From assembly GCA_020250175.1 (NCBI GenBank), contig JADCEN010000051.1, positions 1 to 64,000 of the forward strand: a DNA stretch of 64,000 nucleotides, written 5' to 3'. The DNA is from Rhodobacter sp. GTDB lineage: Bacteria; Pseudomonadota; Alphaproteobacteria; Rhodobacterales; Rhodobacteraceae. The notes under the pieces were generated by a model, which saw only the letters and a program-made list of their open reading frames with translations, was not told where the DNA came from and did no database searches. This document shows positions 36,688 through 44,743 of the stretch, piece by piece (positions within the stretch are counted from its first letter, which is position 1; every line of letters begins with the position of its first letter). The position numbers and the translations under genes are program-made.

Positions 36688-37013
36688 TGGCAACAATTCC
36701 AAGCTGTTGCCCAATCATGGCGATGACGGCCCTTGCTGCACTGCCCCGGTTTTCTGCGGTGAACGATCCGCTTTTCTGTGATCCAATCCCGGTCAGGTCT
36801 GGCGGGGCGACGGCCTGCGGTTCCGGCTATTCCGTTGATGGGTGATCTGCCCCCCTGCCGGTTGCCGCCGCAGGCTGCATGGGTGGATGTTCACCCCGGG
36901 ATCACGCCTTTATCAGGTTTCCGCCACGGCCATGGCCCACCCCCTTTGCCCGGCGGGACAGCCAATCGCCTGGCCAGCAGGGCCAAGGCTGCATTCTGCT
37001 GTGGTTTTTCCCC
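36688..37013. other. Intergenic stretch without a recognised gene
   Basis: About 325 bases lie between the LacI-controlled promoter and the end of the PAP2 gene. Short open frames occur on both strands, but none has a ribosome site or family motif. Nothing definable is seen. Confidence 0.5.
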
Positions 37014-37871
37014 TTACGTCCTGCGCCTTGACGCGAGTTTTTGACGAAGCTGCACGATGCCTGCAACAACCGATCTGCCAAGGCTTGCCGCTGCGCCGGA
37101 CAGTGTTTCGGCGGCCAGGGCGACAGTGCGCAAAAGCCCCCTTGGATCAAGCAGGAATTGATGACCCCGATCCGTCATGTGTTTTCGCAAAAGCAGGCAG
37201 AATCCTGTGCCCAGCGCCAGACCCGCCAGACAATCGCTAAGCCAGTGCACCCCCAGCAAGGCCCGCGAAAATGCGGCAACAAGGCCGATGGACAGCCAGG
37301 CCCAGGACAGTCTTGGGGCGCAGATCGCCAGGGCAACGGCGCAGGCCGCCGCCGTTGTGGCATGTCCTGACGGGAAGGAAGCCCACCCGGCACGGAACGC
37401 CATGACCGAAAACTCAAACACATGCGCATCCGGGCTGGTCGATGGCCGCATGCGACCGATCATGTTCTTGGAAAGGCTGGCCAAAAAACCGCTGCCGGCG
37501 ACCGAGAAGACCACAAGCAAAAGACAGGATCGGAGCGCCCGCAGGTCATCGGCTGCGGTGCCCCCGGCACTGCGGCTGGCGACCGCAACAAGCGCCAGCA
37601 AGGCCAGACCGATGCCCAAAGGCCAGGCCGAATTTCCGAACTCTGTAACGAAGCGCAGCGCGGCGTTCAGCGTTGGATCAAGCGACCTGGCCAAGGCACG
37701 CACCGGCGCATCCAGAATAACCGCCACCAGGAACAGGACGCAGCCAAAGCAGATGGCGAGTGACAGCGGGCTTTGTCCCGCTAAGCGGCCGGTTGCGGCA
37801 GGACGGGGCCCGGTGTCCGCTTCGGCCCCTGTGCTGCCCGGCAATTCTTCTGGTCCTGGCTTTCGTTTCAT
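37014..37871 (-). CDS. PAP2-superfamily membrane phosphatase
   Basis: This 285-residue membrane protein has the three-part PAP2 phosphatase signature: KNMIGRMRPS near residue 135, FPSGHATTAAA near 168 and SRALLGVHWLSD near 205. About six hydrophobic segments surround these motifs, which would face the periplasm. Such enzymes dephosphorylate lipid phosphates, undecaprenyl pyrophosphate or lipid A. It overlaps the ArnT-like gene by ATGA, so the two are co-translated. A lipid A or isoprenoid-lipid phosphate substrate is plausible from this pairing, but no residue fixes it. Confidence 0.88.
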   Translation of the reverse strand: MKRKPGPEELPGSTGAEADTGPRPAATGRLAGQSPLSLAICFGCVLFLVAVILDAPVRALARSLDPTLNAALRFVTEFGNSAWPLGIGLALLALVAVASRSAGGTAADDLRALRSCLLLVVFSVAGSGFLASLSKNMIGRMRPSTSPDAHVFEFSVMAFRAGWASFPSGHATTAAACAVALAICAPRLSWAWLSIGLVAAFSRALLGVHWLSDCLAGLALGTGFCLLLRKHMTDRGHQFLLDPRGLLRTVALAAETLSGAAASLGRSVVAGIVQLRQKLASRRRT

Positions 37872-39601
37872 TGGTCACCGTGACAGTCAAGGATATCCAG
37901 CGTCACCGGTCGCCCCGCACCAATGGCAAAGCCCGCGACAGTGCCGACAAGGCGGCAGCCCTTCGGCGGGGCATGCGGGTTCGATCTGCCGTCGCGCAGG
38001 CTGACGGCGACAACACAGGGGCCGGGCCGGGCCGCATCGGTTCCGGGGCCGGACGCGGGATAAAGCCGGGTGTCCCTGCCGCCGCGCCAGACCAGAGAAG
38101 GCTCGGTATAGCCCAAACCCAGCATGCGGGGGCGGGCACAGCCGTTCAAGGCGGCGGTTTCTGCGGCCAGCGCCATTGCCGCTTCGGTCGGCCAGAAAAC
38201 GGGCATTCGGGCGACGGCCAGGATCAGACTGGCGTGCAGGAGGGCGCCGGACAGGGCAAGAAGTACCGCCAGCCGGTAAGGCCGGGACGCTGCAAGGGAC
38301 CGAAGCGCGAAGGTTGCGGCAAGGGCGGCACCTGCCAGACCGGCACCGGCAAGCCAAGCGGCAGCCCGGCTTTCCGTTGTTGCGGCATACCCCAGGATCG
38401 CGATGCCAGGCGCAAGGCCGGGAAGAAACGAAACCGCCGCGGCAATTCGCAGCGGTCGGGATGCCGTGGCAAGGGCAGTCGGCAGGTGAGCCACGGCAAG
38501 CAGCGCCAGGGCCGGGAAAACCGGCAGGGTATAATGGATAAGCTTGGTCGGAATTGCCTCGTACAGCAGCCAGACCGGGATGACCCAGGCCAGACAGAAC
38601 CGCGTCGCCGCGTCGCGGCGCGCCCGCCATATCGCGGGCACTGCCAGAACAAGCAGCGGCGTTGCAGGCCAGAAGGCGAACCAGAGGCCGACCAGATAGC
38701 TGCCCGGCGGTGCCCCCTTGCCCTCCTGGCCCGAGGCGATCTTGGGCAGAAGGTCGGTCGCCACCGACCCCAGCCAGAAGGTCCCGTTGCTGCGCAGGGT
38801 GATCGCCAGGAACCAGGGCAAGGTCACAAGCAGCGCAAGCAAGATCGGAACGGCAGAGCGAAGCGGCCGCAGCCAGCCGGTGTTGCGGTCAAGAAGGCAC
38901 AGCGTCAGCGCTGTCAGGGCAGGCACCATGGGGCCGATCGGTCCCTTGATCAGCGTTCCGGCGGCGATGGCCAGCCAGAAGACAAAAGGTGCCGCCCTGC
39001 CGGCCGGTCTGCCAAGGTACAGCCGCACCAGCACCGCCTGAGCGGCCAGGATGGTGGCCAGCAGCGCGGCATCGGTCTTTGCAATGCGGGCCTCTCCGCC
39101 GATCACCAGCCCGGCGGCGAAAACCGCCGCTGCCGCCAGCGCCGCCGGCCTGCCGAACAGGGGTGTGCCGACAGCGGCAACCAGAAGCACCGCCAGCGTG
39201 GCCCCGATCAGCGAGGGCAGGCGGTAGACCCAAAGTTCCGCCCCCGGTCCCTGCCCGGAGGCAAGGACCGCAGCGCTTTGCAGCCAGTAGATGCCAACGG
39301 GCTTCTTGTGGCGCGCTTCGTCCTGGAAGCGGATGTCGATGAAATCGCCGCTTTCCACCATCTGCCTGCTGGCCTGGACAAAGCGTGCCTCGTCCCGGTC
39401 GGTGACAGGCAGGCTGGCGATGCCCGGCACAAAGGCCAGAAGCGCGAACAGAAGCAGGGCCAGCCAGGGCCCGGCAGAAAGGATGGCACGGGGTCCAGAG
39501 GCATGCGTCAAGACGCGCCTCGATCCTTTTGTGTCCTTGGCCGGGGGTTGCCCGGTGCCCGACGCCAGAGGTTCCGACAAGATTGACGGGTGTTGCCGCA
39601 T
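37868..39601 (-). CDS. ArnT-like glycosyltransferase (GT-C family 39/83), membrane protein
   Basis: This 577-residue integral membrane protein has a long first periplasmic loop and about twelve hydrophobic segments, as in ArnT and related GT-C enzymes. These transfer a sugar from an undecaprenyl-phosphate donor to lipid A or another acceptor. The loop contains VTDRDEARFVQASRQMVESG followed by KKPVGIYWLQ near residue 95, the conserved acidic and lysine motifs of the family. Its start at 39601 overlaps the remains of a GT2 gene that normally would make the lipid-linked sugar donor. It ends in the start of the PAP2 gene. The sugar transferred is unknown. Confidence 0.82.
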   Translation of the reverse strand: MRQHPSILSEPLASGTGQPPAKDTKGSRRVLTHASGPRAILSAGPWLALLLFALLAFVPGIASLPVTDRDEARFVQASRQMVESGDFIDIRFQDEARHKKPVGIYWLQSAAVLASGQGPGAELWVYRLPSLIGATLAVLLVAAVGTPLFGRPAALAAAAVFAAGLVIGGEARIAKTDAALLATILAAQAVLVRLYLGRPAGRAAPFVFWLAIAAGTLIKGPIGPMVPALTALTLCLLDRNTGWLRPLRSAVPILLALLVTLPWFLAITLRSNGTFWLGSVATDLLPKIASGQEGKGAPPGSYLVGLWFAFWPATPLLVLAVPAIWRARRDAATRFCLAWVIPVWLLYEAIPTKLIHYTLPVFPALALLAVAHLPTALATASRPLRIAAAVSFLPGLAPGIAILGYAATTESRAAAWLAGAGLAGAALAATFALRSLAASRPYRLAVLLALSGALLHASLILAVARMPVFWPTEAAMALAAETAALNGCARPRMLGLGYTEPSLVWRGGRDTRLYPASGPGTDAARPGPCVVAVSLRDGRSNPHAPPKGCRLVGTVAGFAIGAGRPVTLDILDCHGDQ

Positions 39602-39972
39602 GACCGACCTGACACCGGGCCGCTGGCGGTACCGGCATCGGGGCCGGCAAGGAATGCCATGCGGCGCGGCGGGATCATTGGCGGGTTTTGCCTGTCCTGC
39701 CTGTCCTGGTCAACCGTTGCAACAAGGGGTGTTCTGGCCCCCGGAACGACCGGACGCAGGGCCACGGACGGCCCGGCACAGACCGGATGGCCGGGCACCC
39801 GGATCTGCGCATCCGGTGCGGCGGGGCCAAGGCATTGGTGCAAGGTACACTCCGTCGATCTGAAGCCGACCGGCAGAGGCCCGCAGGCGCGACGCCGAAG
39901 GGAAGCGGCAAGAGCGGCACCCAAGGCGGCACCAGAGCTTTCTTCGTTCCGAAGCAGAACCACTATGGACAT
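39602..39972 (-). pseudogene. Remnant of a GT2 glycosyltransferase (dolichol/undecaprenyl-phosphate sugar synthase type)
   Basis: A leftward frame starting at 39972 begins MSIVVLLRNEESSG, as GT2 polyprenyl-phosphate glycosyltransferases do. It continues with RVPGHPVCAGPSVALRPVV and TPLVATVDQDRQ, clear counterparts of the family blocks R-HP--CGQSAALR-G and L-ATLDGDGQN-P. The VDDGSTDGT motif is destroyed (GFRSTECT), and the C-terminal half, normally another 100 or more residues, is missing because the frame runs into the ArnT-like gene start. It looks like a decayed partner of that gene. The match is by eye. Confidence 0.55.
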
Positions 39973-40590
39973 GCCCGATGAAAGGGCCGCAAGCGAACCC
40001 GCCTACAGCTGCGCAAGGACCGGCCCTGACCAAACCGGGCGGCCCAGGGGCCGATAGGGGCCCCCGATGGTATTCCGGCGGCGGTCATGATGCGTCTTGA
40101 CATCCCATCCTACTCCGCCGCCCGTCCGGTCGCCCAACGGCGAAAGCCACAAACAGCCTGCATCCGCCAGTCGCAAGACGAACCCGCGCGCAGCGAGGCG
40201 ACGCTAAGGGAGCGGGGCCGCGCCCGTCAAGGTGGTGTGATGTCCTGCATGGCGCAGGCACAGGACAGGGTGGCGTTCATCATGGCTCCGGGGACGGAAT
40301 CGATTTTCCCCTTGCCCGTTTCGGCTGGGGCACCTTGGTTTGCGTCTCTGCCGGAAGGTTGCCGGTCCTCAGTGATACCGAAAAGCCTTTTGACGGTCTT
40401 GGGGCGGACAAGCCGGATCATCCCCGCGACCGCCGCCCCTGCCTGACGCTGTGCCCCCCCCGGTCACGGCGGGGTCGGCATCGACGGTGTTCCAGCGTCC
40501 CGGCAGCAGGCATGGTCCGGCGCGGTCGCCCCTGCAGCAGACCCGGCGAAACCCGTTGCTTTTTCCGCGATCTGCTGGCATCCAGCAGGC
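39973..40590. other. Intergenic stretch without a recognised gene
   Basis: About 620 bases between the GT2 remnant and the copper-related gene. Open frames are present on both strands (for example 40087-40446 rightward) but carry no family motif, and their residue composition (rich in Arg, Pro and Ser) looks non-coding. It may contain further decayed sequence. Confidence 0.45.
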
Positions 40591-40956
40591 ATGAAGCATC
40601 TGCTGCGAACCGGATCAATCGGGCTTGCCCTGCTGTCGATGCTTGTCGCGGCCCTGATGGTTTCGGGCGCGGCCCATCGGATGCCGACTGCGGACAGCGT
40701 CGCACTGGACGCCTTTGTTCTGGCCGGGGGCGATCTGGCGGACCTCTGCGGTGAACCCGGCGGCAACGGCATGGGCGGACAGTCGGATTGCCCCGCCTGC
40801 CTTGGTGTCGGCACGGCGGAAATTGCCGCACCTGGCCTTGTGCCCCGCAAGGCAGAGCTGATTGTCGAGGCTGCCGTGACCGCGCCGCAGGAAAGCCGCA
40901 CGCAGCGGCCGGTGCGTGATCCGGGCCATGCGATGCGCGCGCCGCCCCTGGCCTGA
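40591..40956 (+). CDS. Small secreted or membrane protein with CPxC motif, upstream of copper chaperone (DUF2946-like)
   Basis: This 121-residue protein starts with a signal-like hydrophobic segment (SIGLALLSMLVAALMVSGAA). It has a conserved-looking DAFVLAGGDLADLCG and a QSDCPACLG cysteine motif near residue 70. The C-terminal tail HAMRAPPLA resembles small proteins found beside copper transport genes in this family of bacteria. It lies 220 bases upstream of the PCuAC-type gene in the same direction. A role in copper handling or cytochrome oxidase assembly is inferred from that linkage and the CxxC motif, not proven. Confidence 0.65.
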   Translation: MKHLLRTGSIGLALLSMLVAALMVSGAAHRMPTADSVALDAFVLAGGDLADLCGEPGGNGMGGQSDCPACLGVGTAEIAAPGLVPRKAELIVEAAVTAPQESRTQRPVRDPGHAMRAPPLA

Positions 40957-41176
40957 CCCGGTTCGGTTTCCCCGGCCACCGGTCCGGCCCTCATGCGCCG
41001 CACCAGGCCCCGTGCAGGCCCCTGCCCGCCTTGGCTGCGGCCACACCGGCCATAACCTGCGGGGCCGCCAGGCACTGCAGACGGCGGCCCCCGGCAAAGG
41101 CGCAAAGGCCGGATCGCCACCCCCAAATCAGAAGTATTCCCGGGCCCCTGCCCGACCCAAATTCCGGAGATCTGAC

Positions 41177-42130
41177 ATGACCCGCATCCTTGGACTTGTG
41201 ACCACTCTTCTGCTGGGCAGTTTCTCCCTTGCCCATGCCCACAGCGTGACCGTCGGCGAGATGGAGATTGTCCATCCCGCCATTCCCGCCCCCCCTGCCG
41301 CTGCAAGATCAGCCGCCGGGTATCTGGAAATCGTCAATGCAGGCAGTGTCGGCGACCGCCTGCTGGGCGTCGAAACCGCAATCGCGAAACAGGCGATGCT
41401 GCATACCACAGACCATGGCGCAGACGGCGTCGCGCGGATGGTCCATCTTGATGCGATCGACATTCCCGCCAATGGCACCGTCCTGCTGGAACCGGGGGGA
41501 ATGCACATCATGCTGATGGGCCTGACCGGCCCGCTGACCCAAGGCGACATGATCCCTGCCACGCTGGTCTTCGAACGGGCAGGCCGGGTGGAGGTTGAGT
41601 TCAGCGTGGATGCACCGGTCGGCATGGACCACAGCCGGATGGATCACGGCGCGGCCGGCACTCCAACTGCGGCAACCGGGCACGGCCATGCAGACGGGCC
41701 GATGTCGGTTGCAGGCGGGACGGATGCCGAACAGATTGAAGCCGTGTTGATGGCCCAGTTCGACAGCCCCGAGGCCCCGTTGACGGTTGCCCCCATCACC
41801 ATTCAGGGCCAGGTTGCCGTGGCGGGATGGAGTCAACAGGGCAAGGGTGGCCGCGCCTTCCTGCGCAAGGACGCGATGGGCTGGTTCGTTGAACTTTGCG
41901 CGGGGGAAAGCCTTGTTCAGCCGGCAACCTTCCTGTCGATGGGGCTGACCGGCGCCGAGGCGGAAAGCCTGGCCGCCGCCGTCAATGGCGCCGAACGCCG
42001 CGCGGGCACCGATCTGATCGGGCGGCTGAACTCTTTTGAAGGCACGATCCTTGTCGGGCGCAGCGCGGCAACCGGTCACGGTCATGGCGCAGGGCATGGA
42101 ACCACGCATGGCGCGGGCCAGACCGACTGA
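41177..42130 (+). CDS. PCuAC-domain copper chaperone fused to copper-uptake-associated domain
   Basis: This 317-residue periplasmic protein has a signal peptide (residues 1-21, ending AHAHS). It then has a PCuAC domain with the copper-binding pattern M-L-H near residue 76, methionine ten residues later, and HIM near 110. PCuAC proteins deliver Cu(I) to cytochrome c oxidase. From about residue 155 a His/Met-rich linker (MDHSRMDHG, GHGHADG) leads to a second domain with WSQQGKGGRAFLRKD and VELCAGESL, like the copper uptake system-associated proteins usually encoded as a separate gene. A His-rich tail (GHGHGAGHGTTHG) ends it. The start at 41177 lies after GGAGATCTGAC. Confidence 0.8.
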   Translation: MTRILGLVTTLLLGSFSLAHAHSVTVGEMEIVHPAIPAPPAAARSAAGYLEIVNAGSVGDRLLGVETAIAKQAMLHTTDHGADGVARMVHLDAIDIPANGTVLLEPGGMHIMLMGLTGPLTQGDMIPATLVFERAGRVEVEFSVDAPVGMDHSRMDHGAAGTPTAATGHGHADGPMSVAGGTDAEQIEAVLMAQFDSPEAPLTVAPITIQGQVAVAGWSQQGKGGRAFLRKDAMGWFVELCAGESLVQPATFLSMGLTGAEAESLAAAVNGAERRAGTDLIGRLNSFEGTILVGRSAATGHGHGAGHGTTHGAGQTD

Positions 42131-42486
42131 GACCGCATGGCGACGGGGCGGCAATCCGCACTGCCCCTGCCATGACTGCCGGGTCAAATCCTGTCGCTTC
42201 GGCCGGAGTTTCGCAAACGGCCGGGACAGACTTTGGTGCCGGGGGCTTGGGCGGCGGCGACCGCCCCCTTCGTTTGCCGCGTCACCCGCCCCGATCCGGC
42301 TGACCCACCCCCCGGCACCACAAGGCCGACGGTGCATGGCAAAGGCGGCACGGCACCTCCGCCGCGCAGGTGCCGCAGCGGGCGATGCCTGCTTCGGCGG
42401 CACGGGCCGGACGCGGACTGCCCTGTCCACGCCGGAGCGGGGCTATACCGGCCCCCTGCGCACAGGCCAGGATCATGGCACCCCGG
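42131..42486. other. Intergenic stretch with a possible terminator, no gene seen
   Basis: This is the gap between the convergent copper gene and soeC. GGGCGG at 42249-42254 pairs with CCGCCC at 42261-42266, followed by CCTTCGTTT, which could end transcription of the copper gene. The rest shows no coding pattern I can support. Confidence 0.4.
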
Positions 42487-43353
42487 CTACCGTCGCCCGT
42501 AGTAAAGGCCCACCACATGCTCGGCCTCGGCAAAGAACAGCCAGCGTGCGGCGAAGGCCCCGACCAGATGCGCACAAAGCGCAAGCGCCACGCCCGCAAC
42601 AGACGGCAGCAACGGCAGGATCAGCGCAGGCAGCACCACGCCCGCCACCGCGATGCGGCGCAGCCGCGCCGCATGACGCCGCCCCACCACATGGATCATC
42701 TCGCGCGTCAGGTAATTGCCGCCCGTGTGCGGCTGCTCGAAGACGCGCGGCGCGCCGATCCGGCCCAGCCCGGTTGCCGTCGCCAAGGTTGATCCCGCCC
42801 CGGCAAACCGCGCGTCGCCGATGCGAAAGCCGATTGCCAGTACACCCGCCAGAACCACACCCAGCACCGCCGCCACCAACGGCAAGGGCAGCAGGATCGC
42901 CCCGCCTGCCAGCGCGAACAGCTGAAACGTCACCGGCACAAGCGGATGGTTCCAGCGCGGCACGGTGGCAAGCTGTGCATAGATCATCGAGGTGCACAGC
43001 ACCGTACCAAGGCACAGCGCCGCCGCCACCAGCCCCCAAAGCCCCGGCTCTTTGCCCGCAAGCGCGCCCAGCGCCACCGGGGCCACGGCCAGCAGGGCCG
43101 CAACAGAAACCCAGGCCTCGCGCGACAGCCAGCTTGACCGCCATTGCGTGAACGCCCGCCACGCCCGTTTCGGCTGGCCCAGATGGAACGTTGATGCCAA
43201 GAGCCCGCCGGCTGCCAGCGCATAACCCGCCCCAAAGGCCAGGAACGCCCCGATCCCCGCAGGCGTGGCAAGCCCCGCGCAAAGCCAGGCCAGATACCCG
43301 AACCCCAGCCCGGACAGCACAGTGAAGATGATGACGGAAGGGGCCGGGTTCAT
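42487..43353 (-). CDS. soeC: SoeC/DmsC-type membrane anchor subunit
   Basis: This 288-residue integral membrane protein of the DmsC/NrfD-like anchor group has about eight hydrophobic segments and the family motif STFHLGQPKRAWRAFTQWRS near residue 55. It anchors the catalytic and iron-sulfur subunits to the inner face of the membrane and passes electrons to quinone. It overlaps soeB by ATGA and is the last gene of the operon. Assignment to sulfite dehydrogenase rather than DMSO reductase rests on linkage to xsc and tpa and on the lack of a Tat signal in the large subunit. Confidence 0.85.
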   Translation of the reverse strand: MNPAPSVIIFTVLSGLGFGYLAWLCAGLATPAGIGAFLAFGAGYALAAGGLLASTFHLGQPKRAWRAFTQWRSSWLSREAWVSVAALLAVAPVALGALAGKEPGLWGLVAAALCLGTVLCTSMIYAQLATVPRWNHPLVPVTFQLFALAGGAILLPLPLVAAVLGVVLAGVLAIGFRIGDARFAGAGSTLATATGLGRIGAPRVFEQPHTGGNYLTREMIHVVGRRHAARLRRIAVAGVVLPALILPLLPSVAGVALALCAHLVGAFAARWLFFAEAEHVVGLYYGRR

Positions 43354-44090
43354 CCCATCTTCCCCAGCATCCGGTCCAGCCAGGCGGCAAAACCCCGCGC
43401 CTCCAGGTCCAGCAAGGGTGCCAGCAGCGAAACATCCTCGCGCGCATCCTTTCTGCGCGGCGGCAAATAGCGGTTGACCGGCCTGGTGCGCAGTTCCGGC
43501 ATCAGCGCAAACCCCTCGCGCGCCGCCACCAGACGGCTTACGTCACTGTCAGGGTCGCCCAGATCGCCGAAATGCCGCGCGCCGGTCGGGCAGGTGCGCA
43601 CGCAGGCCGGCTCCCGGTCTTCCTCGGGCAGGTTTTCGTTGTAGATGCGGTCAACGCAGAGCGTGCATTTCTTCATCACCCCCGCCTCGGCGTCCAGTTC
43701 GCGCGCGCCATAGGGGCAGGCCCAGGCGCACAGCCCGCAGCCGATGCAGGCGCTTTCGTTGACCAGCACGATCCCATCCTCGACCCGCTTGTAACTGGCC
43801 CCGGTGGGGCAGACGGTGACGCAGGGCGCGTCTTCGCAATGCAGGCAGGACCGGGGAAAATTGATGATCTGGGCTGCACCTTCCTGGGGCTGCACCTCAT
43901 AGGAATGCACCCGGTTCAGAAAGGTGCCGCTTGGGTCCGCGCCATACGCATCCTGATCCGACAGCGGCACGCCATAGCCCTGATCGTTCCAGCCCTTGCA
44001 GGCGGTGACACAGGCGTGACAGCCGACGCAAGTATCGAGGTCGATCACCAGTCCCAGCTTTCGGTCAGTATGAGAAGGAAGTCGAGTCAC
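43350..44090 (-). CDS. soeB: SoeB/DmsB-type iron-sulfur subunit
   Basis: This 246-residue electron-transfer protein has four cysteine groups for four [4Fe-4S] clusters: CVGCHACVTACK near residue 21, CLHCEDAPCVTVCP near 82, CIGCGLCAWACP near 116, and CTLCVDR with PACVRTCP near 142-165. It connects the molybdenum subunit to the membrane anchor. It starts with GTG at 44090 inside the stop of the RNA-ligase gene (GTGA), and the AAGGG at the end of that gene serves as its ribosome site. MTRLPSHTDRKLGLVIDLDT is a natural-looking N-terminus, so the subunit is intact despite the gene inserted before it. Confidence 0.92.
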   Translation of the reverse strand: MTRLPSHTDRKLGLVIDLDTCVGCHACVTACKGWNDQGYGVPLSDQDAYGADPSGTFLNRVHSYEVQPQEGAAQIINFPRSCLHCEDAPCVTVCPTGASYKRVEDGIVLVNESACIGCGLCAWACPYGARELDAEAGVMKKCTLCVDRIYNENLPEEDREPACVRTCPTGARHFGDLGDPDSDVSRLVAAREGFALMPELRTRPVNRYLPPRRKDAREDVSLLAPLLDLEARGFAAWLDRMLGKMG

Positions 44091-44743
44091 ATCAGCCCTT
44101 CATGTTTCAGTCGGTTTCGGACAATGGGCGCTTTGGACCAGTGCTGATCCGTCTGAACATGTCCAGAGCGCACCCATTTGACGACATGCGTGCTGAAATC
44201 TGAAACGGGGAATGAGGTGGCGCAGCGGACCACGCACCCTTCCTGCCGCGAGACATCCAGATTGCTGACCACGCGCGCCAACGCGGCAGACGAAAACAAC
44301 CCCCGATAAAGAACCGGCACGGTTTCTATCTTGCGTTCGGCCAGCCAATGCTCCGTCTCCTCCCAAGACAGACACCGCTCCCGATCCCAGACCGAGAAGG
44401 CCAGGAAATAGCTTGGCAGACTGTTGTATCCGACCGAATGGCGGGCAAACAGATTTTCTCCGCACACGCGCCATCCGTCTGGAATTGCCTGACAAACACT
44501 GGCGTGAAAACCTGCGAGCCAACTGCGCGACGGGTGATAGCCACTGTCCAAGGAGCGGGCATGAAATCCATCCCGGTAAAGGGTGGTATTCTCACCATCC
44601 ATTTTCTCGGTGATGACGACATCCGCGTTTTCCAGCAGGGTCAGGTCGGACGCGACCTTGTCGTCAGAGGCAATGCCTGGCGATTCCGGGTGATGTGGTG
44701 TTCGCGGGTGTTTGCGCCAGAGCGATCCCTTGGTCATGTCCAT
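44087..44743 (-). CDS. RNA ligase-family protein inserted between soeA and soeB
   Basis: This 218-residue protein has the nucleotidyltransferase motifs of RNA ligases. Motif I is ITEKMDGENTTLY near residue 45, with the lysine that would carry AMP; a motif III-like GENLFARHSV lies near 95; motif IV is QEGCVVR near 170, and motif V is VVKWVR near 188. Size suggests a minimal adenylation domain without a C-terminal extension. It starts at 44743, 10 bases inside soeA, after AAAGGAAG, and its stop overlaps soeB (GTGA). It is lower in G+C than its neighbours: 31 and 33 of 60 in two lines counted by hand, against 40 of 60 in a soeB line. It joins RNA or DNA ends if active; its role here is unknown. 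Confidence 0.85.
   Translation of the reverse strand: MDMTKGSLWRKHPRTPHHPESPGIASDDKVASDLTLLENADVVITEKMDGENTTLYRDGFHARSLDSGYHPSRSWLAGFHASVCQAIPDGWRVCGENLFARHSVGYNSLPSYFLAFSVWDRERCLSWEETEHWLAERKIETVPVLYRGLFSSAALARVVSNLDVSRQEGCVVRCATSFPVSDFSTHVVKWVRSGHVQTDQHWSKAPIVRNRLKHEGLM

Noticed and set aside
34375-36726. A 783-codon plus-strand frame opposite the flavoprotein and Gfo/Idh genes
   Set aside because: It spans two genes and their gap on the other strand, shows no domain motif and no ribosome site; the minus-strand genes explain the region.
40087-40446. Rightward frame of 119 codons upstream of the copper-related genes
   Set aside because: No ribosome site, no family similarity recognised, and the same stretch is open in several frames.
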